Shown here: positions 17,602-28,093 of the stretch, piece by piece
Layout: each line of letters begins with the position of its first letter
Position numbering within the stretch: the stretch's first letter is position 1
Assembly: GCF_019218745.1 (NCBI RefSeq)
Contig: NZ_JAHUXA010000005.1
Span: 62,001 to 126,000 of the forward strand
Direction: 5' to 3'
Source of the DNA: Enterobacter sp. ENT03
Lineage (GTDB): Bacteria; Pseudomonadota; Gammaproteobacteria; Enterobacterales; Enterobacteriaceae
DNA length: 64,000 nt
Made by a program: the position numbers and the translations under genes
Notes under the pieces: model-generated
What the model saw: only the letters and a program-made list of their open reading frames with translations
The model's database searches: none
What the model was told of the DNA's origin: nothing

Positions 17602-17636
17602 TGCACCTCTCAGGTGCGTCCGGGTCAGGCTGGCCC
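17602..17636 (+). promoter_or_regulatory. Paired hairpins in the ubiU leader
   Basis: GCACCTCTCAGGTGC and CGGGTCAGGCTGGCCCG form two short adjacent hairpins ending about 20 bases before the ubiU start. They could shape translation or RNA stability of ubiUV. I found no clear FNR box (TTGAT-N4-ATCAA) by eye in this 240 bp gap. Confidence 0.35.
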
Positions 17637-17656
17637 GTTGAACCGCAGGATATATT

Positions 17657-18652
17657 ATGGAGTTGCTCTGCCCGGCCGGAAACCTCCCGGCGCTGAAGGC
17701 GGCCATCGAGAACGGAGCCGACGCCGTCTATATCGGCCTGAAAGATGACACTAACGCCCGCCATTTTGCCGGACTGAATTTTACGGAGAAAAAACTCCAG
17801 GAAGCGGTGAGCTATGTTCACCAGCACGGCAAAAAATTGCATATCGCCATTAACACTTTTGCCCACCCTGACGGCTACCAGCGCTGGCAGCGGGCGGTGG
17901 ACATGGCGGCGCAGCTCGGCGCGGATGCGCTGATCCTCGCCGACCTGGCGATGCTCGAATACGCCGCCGAACGCTATCCCCATATAGAACGCCATGTCTC
18001 GGTGCAGGCATCGGCCACCAACGACGAAGCCATTCGTTTTTATCATCGCCATTTTGACGTGGCGCGCGTGGTACTGCCGCGCGTGCTGTCGATCCATCAG
18101 GTTAAACAGCTGTCGCGCACCACGCCGGTTCCGCTGGAAGTGTTCGCTTTCGGCAGCCTGTGCATTATGGCGGAGGGACGGTGTTATTTATCCTCCTACC
18201 TGACCGGCGAGTCACCAAATACTGTGGGTGCCTGCTCTCCGGCGCGCTTTGTGCGCTGGCAGCAGACGCCGCAGGGCCTGGAATCACGCCTGAACGATGT
18301 GCTGATCGACCGCTATCAGGAAGGGGAAAACGCAGGCTATCCGACGCTGTGCAAAGGGCGCTATCTGGTGGATGGCGAGCGCTATCACGCGCTGGAAGAG
18401 CCAACCAGTCTGAACACGCTGGCGCTGTTACCGGAACTGCTGGCCGCCAATATTGCCTCGGTGAAAATCGAAGGCCGCCAGCGCAGCCCGGCGTACGTCA
18501 GCCAGGTGGCGAAAGTCTGGCGTCAGGCTATCGATAACTGCCTGGCCGCGCCGGAAACCTACGCCCCGCAGACGGCGTGGATGGATACGCTTGGGGCGAT
18601 GTCGGAAGGCACGCAAACGACGCTTGGCGCCTATCACCGTAAATGGCAGTGA
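17657..18652 (+). CDS. ubiU: Anaerobic ubiquinone hydroxylation protein UbiU
   Basis: UbiU is a U32-peptidase-family protein that forms a complex with UbiV. It carries a [4Fe-4S] cluster and hydroxylates the ubiquinone ring without oxygen, using prephenate. The 331-residue protein begins MELLCPAGNLPALKAAIENG, typical of U32. The cluster cysteines are seen in GSLCIMAEGRCYLSSYLTGE, GACSPARF and PTLCKGRY. It is followed by ubiV eight bases later. Confidence 0.95.
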   Translation: MELLCPAGNLPALKAAIENGADAVYIGLKDDTNARHFAGLNFTEKKLQEAVSYVHQHGKKLHIAINTFAHPDGYQRWQRAVDMAAQLGADALILADLAMLEYAAERYPHIERHVSVQASATNDEAIRFYHRHFDVARVVLPRVLSIHQVKQLSRTTPVPLEVFAFGSLCIMAEGRCYLSSYLTGESPNTVGACSPARFVRWQQTPQGLESRLNDVLIDRYQEGENAGYPTLCKGRYLVDGERYHALEEPTSLNTLALLPELLAANIASVKIEGRQRSPAYVSQVAKVWRQAIDNCLAAPETYAPQTAWMDTLGAMSEGTQTTLGAYHRKWQ

Positions 18653-18660
18653 GAAAAGCA

Positions 18661-19536
18661 ATGAAATATGCATTAGGACCGGTGCTCTACTACTGGCCAA
18701 AAGAGACGCTGGAAAATTTCTATCAGCAGGCCGCCCGCAGCGAAGCCGATATTATTTATCTTGGCGAAGCGGTATGCAGCAAGCGCCGCGCCACCAAAGT
18801 GGGCGACTGGCTGGAGATGGCGAAAGCGCTGGCGCAAAGCGGCAAACAGGTCGTGCTGTCGACGCTGGCGCTGGTACAGGCTGCCTCGGAACTAAACGAG
18901 CTGAAACGCTATGTGGAAAATGGCGAGTTCATGCTGGAAGCCAGCGATCTCGGCGTGGTAAATATGTGCGCCGAGCGGAAGCTGCCGTTTGTCGCCGGTC
19001 ATGCGCTGAACTGCTATAACGCCGTGACGCTGCGCCTGTTGCACAAACAGGGAATGGTTCGCTGGTGTATGCCGGTGGAATTATCCCGCGACTGGCTGGC
19101 TAACCTGCTGAATCAGTGCGATGAACTGGGGATCCGCAATCAGTTTGAAGTGGAAGTGCTGAGCTATGGTCATCTGCCGCTGGCCTATTCCGCGCGCTGC
19201 TTTACCGCCCGCTCGGAAGACCGGCCCAAAGATGAGTGCGAAACCTGCTGCATCAACTACCCGACCGGCCGCAATGTGCTGTCGCAGGAAGATCAGCAGG
19301 TGTTCGTGTTAAACGGTATTCAGACCATGAGCGGCTATGTCTATAACCTCGGCAATGAGCAGACCTCCATGCACGGGCTGGTAGATATTGTGCGCCTGTC
19401 GCCGATGGGCACACAAACGCTGGACATGCTGGCGGCCTTCCGCACCAACGCGAACGGCGACGCCCCACTGCCGCTGGCGGCACACAGTGACTGCAACGGC
19501 TACTGGAAGCGGGTCGCCGGTCTGGAACTGGTGTAG
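18661..19536 (+). CDS. ubiV: Anaerobic ubiquinone hydroxylation protein UbiV
   Basis: This is the partner of UbiU and also a U32-family [4Fe-4S] protein. The 291-residue sequence starts MKYALGPVLYYWPKETLE. The four likely cluster cysteines are one in EAVCSKRRATK and three in SARCFTARSEDRPKDECETC. The ATG at 18661 matches E. coli YhbV. GAGA ahead of it is a weak ribosome site, which suggests coupling to ubiU translation. Confidence 0.95.
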   Translation: MKYALGPVLYYWPKETLENFYQQAARSEADIIYLGEAVCSKRRATKVGDWLEMAKALAQSGKQVVLSTLALVQAASELNELKRYVENGEFMLEASDLGVVNMCAERKLPFVAGHALNCYNAVTLRLLHKQGMVRWCMPVELSRDWLANLLNQCDELGIRNQFEVEVLSYGHLPLAYSARCFTARSEDRPKDECETCCINYPTGRNVLSQEDQQVFVLNGIQTMSGYVYNLGNEQTSMHGLVDIVRLSPMGTQTLDMLAAFRTNANGDAPLPLAAHSDCNGYWKRVAGLELV

Positions 19537-19635
19537 TCGATCGCTTCATTCACACAGATAGCTCACTTTGTTAACAGCTTTAGCTACGCTTTAATGCAGT
19601 ATTAAAGAATTAGCCTGTAACAAAGTGAGCACAAT

Positions 19636-20643
19636 ATGACCGATACCTCCCCGCTTTTTTCGGTGCTCGACCTCGCACCGATCCCGCAGGGCGCTTCTGC
19701 GAAAGACGCCTTTGGTCACTCTCTGGATCTGGCCCGTCTCGCTGAAAAACGTGGCTATCATCGCTTCTGGCTGGCTGAGCATCACAATATGACCGGCATC
19801 GCCAGCGCGGCGACGTCAGTGCTGATTGGCTATCTGGCGGCCAATACCACGAGCCTGCACCTCGGCTCCGGCGGCGTGATGCTGCCAAACCACTCGCCGC
19901 TGGTGGTCGCCGAACAGTTTGGCACGCTCAATACGCTCTATCCGGGCCGTATCGATCTGGGGCTGGGCCGCGCGCCGGGTAGCGATCAGCGCACCATGAT
20001 GGCGCTGCGCCGTCATATGAGCGGCGACGTTGATAACTTCCCGCGCGACGTGGCGGAGCTGGTGGACTGGTTTGATGCCCGCGATCCGAACCCGCATGTG
20101 CGCCCGGTGCCCGGCTACGGCGAGAAGATCCCCGTCTGGCTGCTTGGCTCCAGCCTTTACAGCGCCCAGCTCGCCGCGCAGCTTGGTCTGCCGTTTGCGT
20201 TTGCCTCGCACTTTGCCCCGGACATGCTCTTCCAGGCACTGCACCTGTACCGCAGCAACTTTAAGCCCTCGGCGCGCCTTGAAAAGCCGTATGCGATGGT
20301 GTGCATCAATATCGTGGCCGCTGACAGTAATCGCGATGCGGAATTCCTGTTCACGTCCATGCAGCAGGCGTTTGTGAAACTGCGTCGGGGTGAAACCTCG
20401 CAGCTGCCGCCGCCGATTGATAACATCGATCAGTTCTGGTCGCCGTTAGAGAAATACGGTGTGCAGCAGGCGCTGAGCATGTCGCTGGTGGGAGATAAAG
20501 CGAAGGTCCGTCACGGGCTGGAGTCGATTCTGCGTGAAACCCAGGCGGATGAGATCATGGTTAACGGCCAGATTTTCGATCATCAGGCGCGTCTGCATTC
20601 GTTTGACCTGGCAATGCAGGTGAAAGAAGAGTTGTTGGGATAG
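19636..20643 (+). CDS. yhbW: Luciferase-like monooxygenase
   Basis: The 335-residue flavin-dependent bacterial-luciferase family protein is orthologous to E. coli YhbW. It has the TIM-barrel motifs [19 protein letters not shown] and [14 protein letters not shown], and [20 protein letters not shown]. The substrate is unknown. A roughly 100 bp gap separates it from ubiV, so it may have its own promoter. The gene ends just before a cluster of REP elements. Confidence 0.92.
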   Translation: MTDTSPLFSVLDLAPIPQGASAKDAFGHSLDLARLAEKRGYHRFWLAEHHNMTGIASAATSVLIGYLAANTTSLHLGSGGVMLPNHSPLVVAEQFGTLNTLYPGRIDLGLGRAPGSDQRTMMALRRHMSGDVDNFPRDVAELVDWFDARDPNPHVRPVPGYGEKIPVWLLGSSLYSAQLAAQLGLPFAFASHFAPDMLFQALHLYRSNFKPSARLEKPYAMVCINIVAADSNRDAEFLFTSMQQAFVKLRRGETSQLPPPIDNIDQFWSPLEKYGVQQALSMSLVGDKAKVRHGLESILRETQADEIMVNGQIFDHQARLHSFDLAMQVKEELLG

Positions 20644-20652
20644 TTCTGGCCT

Positions 20653-20768
20653 GCCCGGTGGCGCTACGCTTACCGGGCCTACGTTTGCAGATTTTGCCGG
20701 GCGGCGCAAGCTTGCCCGGCCTACAAAATCAATGCTGCAGGTCGGATAAGGCGTAGCCGCCATCCGGC
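20653..20768. repeat. BIME: three REP palindromes
   Basis: Two REP units in one orientation (from 20653 and 20696, each ending GGCCTAC) are followed by one in the opposite orientation (from 20736, reading GCCGGATGGCGGCTACGCC on the minus strand). This mosaic lies between convergent yhbW and mtr. Such elements protect mRNA 3' ends and can bind gyrase or IHF. Confidence 0.85.
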
Positions 20769-20778
20769 TAGAGATTAA

Positions 20779-22023
20779 CTACTGATATACCGGCAGCAGG
20801 TTGAAGCTCGACAACAGATGCACAAGGGCGTTGCCGACGCCGAAAATCAGGATCAGGGCAATCATCGGTTTACCGCCCCAGACGCGAAACCGCGGGCTGC
20901 CAAAGCGCTTGCGTGATTTTCGCGCCAGCAGCGCCGGGACAATCGCCGCCCAGATGGTGGCCGCCAGCCCGGCATAGCCAATCGCATACAGAAAACCATT
21001 CGGCCACAGCAAACCGCCCGCCACTGGCGGCAGAAAGGTCAGCGCCGCAGTTTTAAAGCGCCCTGCCGCGCTGTCATCAAAACCAAACAGATCCGCCAGA
21101 TAGTCAAACAGCCCCAGCGTCACGCCAAGAAACGAGCTGGCGACCGCAAAGTTGGAAAACACCAGCAGCAGCAGATCCAGACTCCGGCTATTCAGTACGC
21201 CGCTTAACGCCTGCACCAGCACATCGATATTTCCGCCCTGCGCGGCGATTGCGATAAAGGCCGGGCGCGGGATATTGCCCATCGTACCCAGCAACCAGAC
21301 CGCATACAGCCCCAGTGCCAGCAGCGAGCCGAGGACAATACAGCGCGTGATAGTGCGCGGATCTTTGCCGTAGAATTTCATCAGGCTGGGGACGTTGCCG
21401 TGATAGCCAAATGAGGCGAGGCAAAACGGCAGTGTCATCAGCAGGTAAGGCGTATAAGACGCGTTGCTTTCGGCCACGTTGAACAGCGTGGCAGGCTGAA
21501 CATGCCCCAGCAGGCTACCGAAGGTCAGAAAGAAAGTGATGACTTTGGCACCCAGCACAATGGCGGTCATGCGGCTGACCGCGCGGGTGGACAGCCAGAC
21601 AATAAACGCCACCAGCATTGCAAAGCCAAATCCCGCCAGCCGCGCCGGAACGTTCAGCGACATCTCCGCAAAGGTGTGATGCAGGATCGAGCCGCTCGCG
21701 GAAATGTAGGCGTAGGTCAGGATATAAAGCACAAAGGCGATGGAAATGCCGTTGATGGCGTTCCAGCGTTTACCGAGCAGATCGCGGGTAATGGTGTCGA
21801 AGCTGGATCCAATCCGATAGTTGAGGTTCGCTTCGAGGATCATCAGGCCGGAATGCAGCATACAAAACCATGTGAAGATCAGCGCCGCCAGTGACCAGAA
21901 GAACCACGCGCCGGACATCACCACCGGCAGGGAAAACATGCCTGCGCCAATGATCGTACCCGCAATAATCACAACGCCTGCCAGCAGCGAGGGAGTGGTG
22001 TGTGTGGTTGTTAACGTCGCCAT
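20779..22023 (-). CDS. mtr: High-affinity tryptophan permease
   Basis: Mtr is an inner-membrane tryptophan:proton symporter of the aromatic amino acid transporter family. The 414-residue protein has about eleven hydrophobic segments, beginning [20 protein letters not shown]. It is nearly colinear with E. coli Mtr to its end, NLLPVYQ. The ATG at 22023 is preceded by GGAG at nine bases. A longer frame exists upstream but runs through the TrpR operator region. A TrpR operator lies 55 bp upstream and a weak TyrR-like box further up, matching the repression and activation known in E. coli. Confidence 0.95.
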   Translation of the reverse strand: MATLTTTHTTPSLLAGVVIIAGTIIGAGMFSLPVVMSGAWFFWSLAALIFTWFCMLHSGLMILEANLNYRIGSSFDTITRDLLGKRWNAINGISIAFVLYILTYAYISASGSILHHTFAEMSLNVPARLAGFGFAMLVAFIVWLSTRAVSRMTAIVLGAKVITFFLTFGSLLGHVQPATLFNVAESNASYTPYLLMTLPFCLASFGYHGNVPSLMKFYGKDPRTITRCIVLGSLLALGLYAVWLLGTMGNIPRPAFIAIAAQGGNIDVLVQALSGVLNSRSLDLLLLVFSNFAVASSFLGVTLGLFDYLADLFGFDDSAAGRFKTAALTFLPPVAGGLLWPNGFLYAIGYAGLAATIWAAIVPALLARKSRKRFGSPRFRVWGGKPMIALILIFGVGNALVHLLSSFNLLPVYQ

Positions 22024-22078
22024 CCGTTTAATCTCCGGTGTTATAACAGCTTCGGTCTGTGAAGCATTGCGCATGCAT

Positions 22079-22098
22079 TGTACCAGTACATGAGTACA
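22079..22098 (-). promoter_or_regulatory. TrpR operator of mtr
   Basis: The minus strand reads TGTACTCATGTACTGGTACA, nearly identical to the E. coli mtr TrpR operator. It should repress mtr when tryptophan is plentiful. Confidence 0.88.
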
Positions 22099-22104
22099 AA
22101 ACAG

Positions 22105-22137
22105 ATAAAAAAAGCCCCGATTGTTAAGATCGGGGCT
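22105..22137 (-). terminator. Rho-independent terminator of deaD
   Basis: On the minus strand AGCCCCGAT and ATCGGGGCT form a nine-base stem with a seven-base loop, followed by seven or more T residues. It lies 41 bp after the deaD stop and just ahead of the mtr promoter region. Confidence 0.92.
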
Positions 22138-22154
22138 GGAACGTTTGCTTTACA
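22137..22154 (-). promoter_or_regulatory. Possible TyrR box upstream of mtr
   Basis: The minus strand reads TGTAAAGCAAACGTTCCA. It has a perfect left half of the TyrR box TGTAAA-N6-TTTACA and four of six bases in the right half. TyrR activates mtr in E. coli. The assignment is by eye. Confidence 0.4.
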
Positions 22155-22177
22155 GTAAAGGTTTATGCGTTACGCGA

Positions 22178-24115
22178 TTATGCATCACCGAAGCGACGAC
22201 GACCGGAGGCAGCGCCTTCTTCGCGACGCGGGCCACGGTTGCCTTCACGACGTTCGCCGCTGAAACGGCCAGCACCTGGCGCTGCGCCTTCACGACGTGG
22301 ACCACGGCTACCTTCACGACGCTCGCCGCCAGCACCGCCACCGAAGCGACGTTCGCCAGCAGGACGATCACCACCAGCACGACGTTCGTGCGGCTGTGCA
22401 TCACCCAGCAGCTGCATGTTCATCGGCTTGTTCAGGATACGCGTACGGGTGAAGTGTTGCAGAACTTCGCCCGGCATACCTTTCGGCAGCTCGATGGTGG
22501 AGTGGGTACCGAACAGCTTGATGTTACCGATGTAACGGCTGCTGATGTCGCCTTCGTTAGCGATAGCGCCAACGATGTGACGAACTTCAACACCATCATC
22601 ACGGCCCACTTCAATGCGGTACAGTTCCATTTCGCCAGCGTCACGACGTTCACGACGCGGACGATCTTCACCGCTACGCTCAGGACGGTCAGCACGCGGA
22701 CCACGGTCGTTGCGATCGTTACGGTCGCCACGGCGTTCGAAACGCTCGTCACGGTCACGGAATTCACGCTTCGGACGCATCGGCGCTTCTGGTGGCAGGA
22801 TCAGCGGACGTTCGCCCTGCGCCATTTTCAGCAGCGCAGCAGCCAGCGTTTCGATGTCCAGCTCTTCGTCAGCAACCGGCTGAATTTTTGACAGCAGGCC
22901 ACGGTACAGATCCAGATCGCTGCTTTCCAGCTGCTGCTGGACTTTGGCGGCGAATTTTTCCAGACGGCGTTTGCCCAGCAGTTCTGCGTTCGGCAGTTCA
23001 ACTTCCGGAATGGTCAGCTTCATGGTGCGTTCAATGTTACGCAGCAGACGACGCTCGCGGTTCTCAACGAACAGCAGTGCGCGACCTGCACGGCCAGCAC
23101 GACCGGTACGGCCGATACGGTGCACGTAAGACTCGGAGTCCATCGGGATGTCGTAGTTTACCACCAGGCTGATACGCTCAACGTCCAGGCCACGGGCCGC
23201 AACGTCGGTCGCAATCAAGATGTCCAGACGACCATCTTTCAGACGCTCCAGGGTTTGCTCACGCAGTGCCTGGTTCATGTCACCGTTCAGCGCAGCGCTG
23301 TTGTAACCGCTACGCTCCAGCGCTTCAGCCACTTCCAGGGTCGCATTTTTGGTACGAACGAAGATAATCGCCGCATCAAAATCTTCTGCTTCCAGGAAAC
23401 GCACCAGCGCTTCGTTTTTACGCATGCCGTAGACAGACCAGTAGCTCTGGCTGATGTCCGGGCGAGTGGTTACGCTGGACTGAATGCGCACTTCCTGCGG
23501 CTCTTTCATAAAGCGGCGGGTAATGCGACGGATAGCTTCCGGCATAGTGGCAGAGAACAGCGCGGTCTGATGTTCAGCCGGGATCTCAGCCATGATGGTT
23601 TCAACGTCTTCGATGAAGCCCATACGCAGCATTTCATCCGCTTCGTCCAGTACCAGACCTTTCAGGTTGGACAGGTTCAGCGTGCCACGTTTTAAGTGAT
23701 CGAGCAGGCGACCCGGGGTACCCACAACAATTTGTGGACCCTGACGCAGGGCGCGCAGCTGCACGTCATAACGCTGGCCGCCGTAAAGGGCCACCACGTT
23801 TACGCCGTGCATATGTTTAGAGAAATCCGTCATGGCTTCTGCAACCTGAACCGCCAGTTCGCGGGTCGGTGCCAGCACCAGAATCTGTGGCGCTTTCAGC
23901 TCAGGATCAAGGTTGTGCAGCAGCGGTAATGAAAACGCTGCAGTTTTGCCGCTACCGGTCTGGGCCATACCCAGAACATCGCGGCCACCCAGCAGATGTG
24001 GGATACACTCTGCCTGGATTGGAGATGGCTTTTCGTAACCCAGATCGGTCAGGGCCTGAAGGATAGAGGCATTCAGCCCAAGATCAGAAAAAGTGGTTTC
24101 GATGGTATCAGTCAT
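22178..24115 (-). CDS. deaD: ATP-dependent DEAD-box RNA helicase DeaD (CsdA)
   Basis: DeaD is a cold-shock RNA helicase acting in 50S assembly and mRNA decay. The 645-residue protein has the Q motif, Walker [15 protein letters not shown], the DEAD motif [14 protein letters not shown] and the helicase C motif [13 protein letters not shown]. An RNA-binding domain follows ([20 protein letters not shown]). The last 70 residues are Arg/Gly-rich and contain two near-copies of a ~23-residue unit ([13 protein letters not shown] and [13 protein letters not shown]). The ATG at 24115 overlaps the end of yrbN. A hairpin terminator follows the gene. Confidence 0.95.
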   Translation of the reverse strand: MTDTIETTFSDLGLNASILQALTDLGYEKPSPIQAECIPHLLGGRDVLGMAQTGSGKTAAFSLPLLHNLDPELKAPQILVLAPTRELAVQVAEAMTDFSKHMHGVNVVALYGGQRYDVQLRALRQGPQIVVGTPGRLLDHLKRGTLNLSNLKGLVLDEADEMLRMGFIEDVETIMAEIPAEHQTALFSATMPEAIRRITRRFMKEPQEVRIQSSVTTRPDISQSYWSVYGMRKNEALVRFLEAEDFDAAIIFVRTKNATLEVAEALERSGYNSAALNGDMNQALREQTLERLKDGRLDILIATDVAARGLDVERISLVVNYDIPMDSESYVHRIGRTGRAGRAGRALLFVENRERRLLRNIERTMKLTIPEVELPNAELLGKRRLEKFAAKVQQQLESSDLDLYRGLLSKIQPVADEELDIETLAAALLKMAQGERPLILPPEAPMRPKREFRDRDERFERRGDRNDRNDRGPRADRPERSGEDRPRRERRDAGEMELYRIEVGRDDGVEVRHIVGAIANEGDISSRYIGNIKLFGTHSTIELPKGMPGEVLQHFTRTRILNKPMNMQLLGDAQPHERRAGGDRPAGERRFGGGAGGERREGSRGPRREGAAPGAGRFSGERREGNRGPRREEGAASGRRRFGDA

Positions 24116-24185
24116 GTAGTACATGTGCCTCATTGATGGCGGCCAGTCTACGTAACTCATCGTGAAATTGATCTGCAATTTTCAT
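24108..24185 (-). CDS. yrbN: Small protein YrbN
   Basis: This 25-codon reading frame ([20 protein letters not shown], then HVLHD) matches the small E. coli protein YrbN in sequence and position. Its TGA stop overlaps the deaD ATG, so the two are translationally coupled. It may act as a leader controlling deaD entry by ribosomes. No molecular function is established. Confidence 0.85.
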   Translation of the reverse strand: MKIADQFHDELRRLAAINEAHVLHD

Positions 24186-24254
24186 TGAAAAGTGTGAACC
24201 GGCTCAAATTTAGTTGATTAACGAACAAAAACGCCCTCACCCGTTAGGATGATG

Positions 24255-24270
24255 ACTTTATTAATAAAGT
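24255..24270. repeat. Perfect palindrome in the deaD leader
   Basis: ACTTTATTAATAAAGT is a 16-base perfect inverted repeat between nlpI and yrbN. It could fold in the long deaD leader RNA or bind a dimeric protein. No factor is assigned. Confidence 0.4.
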
Positions 24271-24295
24271 TGATGGGCTGATCGTTGTTCGTCAG

Positions 24296-25180
24296 CTATT
24301 GCTGGTCCGATTCTGCCAGGTCATCTTGCTCCTGGCCCAAGAGCGATAATTCCAACAATGCATAACGATGCTCAACGTAGTTGTGTACGTTGTTAGCGAC
24401 CGCTAACTTGAACAGTGCCGTAGCGCTGTCCTTTTCCCCCAGACTTAGGTAGAACTTACCTAAATAGAAGTTGGTTTCACTGAGATGCTCAGCGAGCGAG
24501 GTGTTATCCGTTGCGTCCGCCTTCAGGCGATCCATTAACGTTGCTTCGTTAATGTCACCGAGGTAGAACTCGACAATGTTCCATCCCCATTGCTCTTTAT
24601 CCGATTTCTCGAAGCGCTGTTTTAGCGCTTCCTTGGCCTGCTTTTCATCGAGCTTACGCTCAGCGATGTAAAGCCAGAGGCTACGGAAAGGATCATTGGG
24701 ATCGTCTTGATAAAACGCTAGCAGATCATCTTGCGCTAACTTGTCACGACCGCCGTAATACAGAGCGATACCGCGATTCAAGTGCGCGTAGTTGTAAGTT
24801 GGATCAAGCTCAAGTACAGAATCAAACGCTTCATAAGCGGCATCAAAATTGCCCGCTTGCGTTAAGTAAATGCCTAAGTAATTGAATACTTCAGGCATAT
24901 CGGGTCGGATGGCCAGTGCTTGTGAAAAATCATTTCGCGCCAGTGCCCTCAGACCGAGACTATCATACAACACTCCGCGCTCATATAAAAGCTGTGCGCG
25001 TTCATCATCGGTTAAAGCCCGACTGGCAAGAATTTGTTCCATGCGTGCCAGAATCACTTCTTGCTGCAAAGTCGGTTGCAATGGCACCGCCAGGACTTCG
25101 CTCTTACGCCAGGCAGAGTTGCTGCATCCTGCCAGCGTTAAAGCTGTCGCAACGAAACACCAGCGCAAAAAAGGCTTCAT
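24296..25180 (-). CDS. nlpI: Outer-membrane lipoprotein NlpI
   Basis: NlpI is a dimeric TPR lipoprotein of the outer membrane. It is an adaptor for peptidoglycan hydrolases and delivers MepS to the protease Prc. The 294-residue precursor has the lipobox TLAGC with Cys19. TPR helices are visible across residues 60-165 ([20 protein letters not shown] and [20 protein letters not shown]). It lies downstream of pnp in the same direction with a 112 bp gap, as in E. coli. Confidence 0.96.
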   Translation of the reverse strand: MKPFLRWCFVATALTLAGCSNSAWRKSEVLAVPLQPTLQQEVILARMEQILASRALTDDERAQLLYERGVLYDSLGLRALARNDFSQALAIRPDMPEVFNYLGIYLTQAGNFDAAYEAFDSVLELDPTYNYAHLNRGIALYYGGRDKLAQDDLLAFYQDDPNDPFRSLWLYIAERKLDEKQAKEALKQRFEKSDKEQWGWNIVEFYLGDINEATLMDRLKADATDNTSLAEHLSETNFYLGKFYLSLGEKDSATALFKLAVANNVHNYVEHRYALLELSLLGQEQDDLAESDQQ

Positions 25181-25292
25181 TTCCCACTCCCGAAGACAAC
25201 AATTAGATGGACATCCTGTCCCCCGGCTGCAAACACAGCATCCTGCCCGGAATGAAAACTCTCCGCCAACGACGGAGAGCTAAACAGCAACC

Positions 25293-27428
25293 TTACTCGC
25301 CTTGTTCTGCTACTGGCGCTTGCGGCGCTTCAGCAGGCTGAGTTTGTTCAGTCGCTTCTTTAATGCTCAGACGGACGCGGCCCTGACGGTCAACTTCCAT
25401 AACTTTAACCGGGACTTCCTGACCCATCTGCAGATAGTCAGTCACTTTCTCTACACGCTTGTCAGCGATCTGAGAAATGTGCACCAGACCTTCTTTACCG
25501 CCACCGATGGCAACGAATGCGCCAAAGTCAACGATACGGGTCACTTTACCATTGTAGACGCGACCCACTTCGATTTCTGCCGTGATCTCTTCGATACGAC
25601 GAATAGCGTATTTCGCTTTCTCGCCGTCGGTCGCTGCGATTTTCACGGTGCCATCATCTTCGATTTCGATGGTGGTGCCGGTTTCCTCGGTCAGCGCACG
25701 GATCACAGAGCCACCTTTACCGATGACGTCTTTAATCTTGTCCGGGCTGATCTTGATGGTATGGATACGCGGTGCGAACTGCGAAATATCCCCACGCGGT
25801 GCGTTGATTGCCTGTTCCATCACGCCCAGGATGTGCAGACGCGCACCTTTAGCTTGGTTCAGTGCAACCTGCATGATCTCTTTGGTGATACCTTCAATTT
25901 TGATATCCATCTGCAGCGCAGAGATACCTTCGCGGGAACCCGCAACTTTGAAGTCCATATCGCCCAGGTGATCTTCGTCGCCGAGGATGTCAGACAGCAC
26001 AACATAGTTGTCGCCTTCTTTCACCAGACCCATTGCGATACCCGCAACGGCCGCTTTGATCGGCACGCCTGCATCCATCAGGGCCAGAGAAGCACCACAT
26101 ACGGACGCCATGGAAGAAGAACCGTTAGATTCGGTAATTTCTGAAACCACACGTACGGTGTACGGGAATTTGTCAGCTTCCGGCATCACAGCCAGCACGC
26201 CACGCTTCGCCAGACGACCGTGACCAATTTCACGACGCTTCGGCGAACCGACCATGCCCGTCTCACCAACGGAGTACGGAGGGAAGTTGTAGTGGAACAG
26301 GAAGCTGTCAGTACGCTCGCCCATCAGTTCGTCGATGTTCTGCGCATCACGGGTGGTACCCAAGGTCGCGGTAACCAGCGCCTGCGTCTCACCACGGGTG
26401 AACAGTGCGGAACCATGGGTACGCGGCAGAACGCCAGTACGCACGTCCAGACCACGGATCATGTCTTTTTCACGACCGTCGATACGCAGCTCGCCCGCCA
26501 GAATACGGCTACGAACAACGTTTTTCTCGATTGCGTGCAGGATGTCACCCAGTTCGTTCTCGTCCAGGGTTTCATCTTCTGCCTGCAGAGCGGCAATTAC
26601 ATCAGATTTGATAACGCCAACCTGATCGTAACGCTCTTGTTTGTCAGTGATGCGGTAAGCATCGCTCAGACGGGATTCAGCAAGCGCAGCAACGCGCGCA
26701 TTTAGCGCTTCGTTAGCGGCTTCTGGCTGCCAGTCCCAACGCGGTTTGCCCGCTTCTTTCACCAGGTCGTTGATGTTCTGGATCACGATCTGCTGCTGCT
26801 CGTGGCCAAACACCACTGCGCCCAGCATCACGTCTTCGCTCAGCAGCTCAGCTTCGGATTCAACCATCAGCACAGCGCCTTCGGTACCGGCAACAACCAG
26901 ATCCAGTTTGCTTTCTTTCAGCTCGTCCTGGGTCGGGTTCAACACGTACTGGTCATTGATGTAACCTACGCGGGCAGAACCGATTGGGCCGTTGAACGGG
27001 ATACCGGACAGGGACAGCGCAGCAGAGGCGCCGATCATTGCCACGATATCCGGGTTAACCTGTGGGTTAACAGAAACAACAGTCGCGATAACCTGTACTT
27101 CGTTAACGAAGCCTTCCGGGAACAGCGGACGAACCGGGCGGTCAATCAGACGCGCGATCAGCGTTTCGCCTTCGCTTGGACGACCTTCACGACGGAAGAA
27201 GCCACCCGGGATTTTACCAGCAGCGTAAGTACGCTCCTGATAGTTAACAGTCAGCGGGAAGAAGTCCTGGCCCGGCTTCGCTTTTTTCTGACCTACAACG
27301 GTAACGAATACCGCGGTGTCGTCCATGCTTACCATAACAGCTGCCGTCGCCTGACGCGCCATCATGCCGGTTTCCAGCGTTACGGTGTGTTGACCGTACT
27401 GAAATTTACGAATGATCGGATTAAGCAA
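25293..27428 (-). CDS. pnp: Polynucleotide phosphorylase
   Basis: PNPase degrades RNA 3' to 5' by phosphorolysis and is part of the RNA degradosome. The 711-residue protein has two RNase PH domains ([20 protein letters not shown] in the first, [10 protein letters not shown]-type motif as [12 protein letters not shown] in the second). A KH domain ([20 protein letters not shown]) and an S1 domain ([20 protein letters not shown]) follow. The start is TTG at 27428, seven bases after AGGA. It yields exactly the 711 residues of E. coli PNPase. PNPase represses its own message in E. coli after RNase III cuts the leader. Confidence 0.96.
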   Translation of the reverse strand: MLNPIIRKFQYGQHTVTLETGMMARQATAAVMVSMDDTAVFVTVVGQKKAKPGQDFFPLTVNYQERTYAAGKIPGGFFRREGRPSEGETLIARLIDRPVRPLFPEGFVNEVQVIATVVSVNPQVNPDIVAMIGASAALSLSGIPFNGPIGSARVGYINDQYVLNPTQDELKESKLDLVVAGTEGAVLMVESEAELLSEDVMLGAVVFGHEQQQIVIQNINDLVKEAGKPRWDWQPEAANEALNARVAALAESRLSDAYRITDKQERYDQVGVIKSDVIAALQAEDETLDENELGDILHAIEKNVVRSRILAGELRIDGREKDMIRGLDVRTGVLPRTHGSALFTRGETQALVTATLGTTRDAQNIDELMGERTDSFLFHYNFPPYSVGETGMVGSPKRREIGHGRLAKRGVLAVMPEADKFPYTVRVVSEITESNGSSSMASVCGASLALMDAGVPIKAAVAGIAMGLVKEGDNYVVLSDILGDEDHLGDMDFKVAGSREGISALQMDIKIEGITKEIMQVALNQAKGARLHILGVMEQAINAPRGDISQFAPRIHTIKISPDKIKDVIGKGGSVIRALTEETGTTIEIEDDGTVKIAATDGEKAKYAIRRIEEITAEIEVGRVYNGKVTRIVDFGAFVAIGGGKEGLVHISQIADKRVEKVTDYLQMGQEVPVKVMEVDRQGRVRLSIKEATEQTQPAEAPQAPVAEQGE

Positions 27429-27444
27429 AATTTTATCCTTTCTT

Positions 27445-27655
27445 AATGAATGACAGCACACCGCTGGGTGTGCTGACGTTAGTACCCGATCTTCTGTGCA
27501 TCCTCGCGACTAATGACAACCCTAACCCAAACCGGGTAAAGCCTCTCATTAGCCGCGCGAACCTCTGCAACGAAGATCATTCACAGCAACAATACAATAG
27601 TTTAGGGTGAATTGCTGCCGTCTGGTTGAAAAAAGGGGCCGTTAAGGCCCCTTTC
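27445..27655 (+). ncRNA. Possible SraG (PsrO) sRNA locus opposite the pnp leader
   Basis: In E. coli the sRNA SraG is made from the rpsO-pnp gap, and I recall it being on the strand opposite pnp. This 244 bp gap is conserved in layout and ends in a hairpin that could stop plus-strand transcription (GGGGCC-loop-GGCCCC followed by tttct). I could not confirm a plus-strand promoter, and the ends given are approximate. Confidence 0.3.
27629..27654 (-). terminator. rpsO terminator
   Basis: On the minus strand GGGGCC and GGCCCC pair around a five-base loop and are followed by TTTTTT. It corresponds to the rpsO t1 terminator between rpsO and pnp. Confidence 0.88.
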
Positions 27656-27672
27656 TGTGAAACTCGCCAGAC

Positions 27673-27987
<315 letters not shown>

Positions 27988-28093
27988 TCAGCAACCCCAG
28001 GTTTAACGACGGAAGATGTTAAACACCTTACCTGACGTTAAGCGGCAATATTCTACTCGCAGTACCTTGTTATCGCAAGGTGACTACGATGGA

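Noticed and set aside
8549-20768. REP units considered as insertion-sequence ends
   Set aside because: No transposase or target duplication accompanies them. Their palindromic form and positions after genes fit REP elements.
22190-22400. Repeats resembling a CRISPR array
   Set aside because: They encode the Arg/Gly tail of DeaD in frame. There are no regular spacers and no cas genes nearby.
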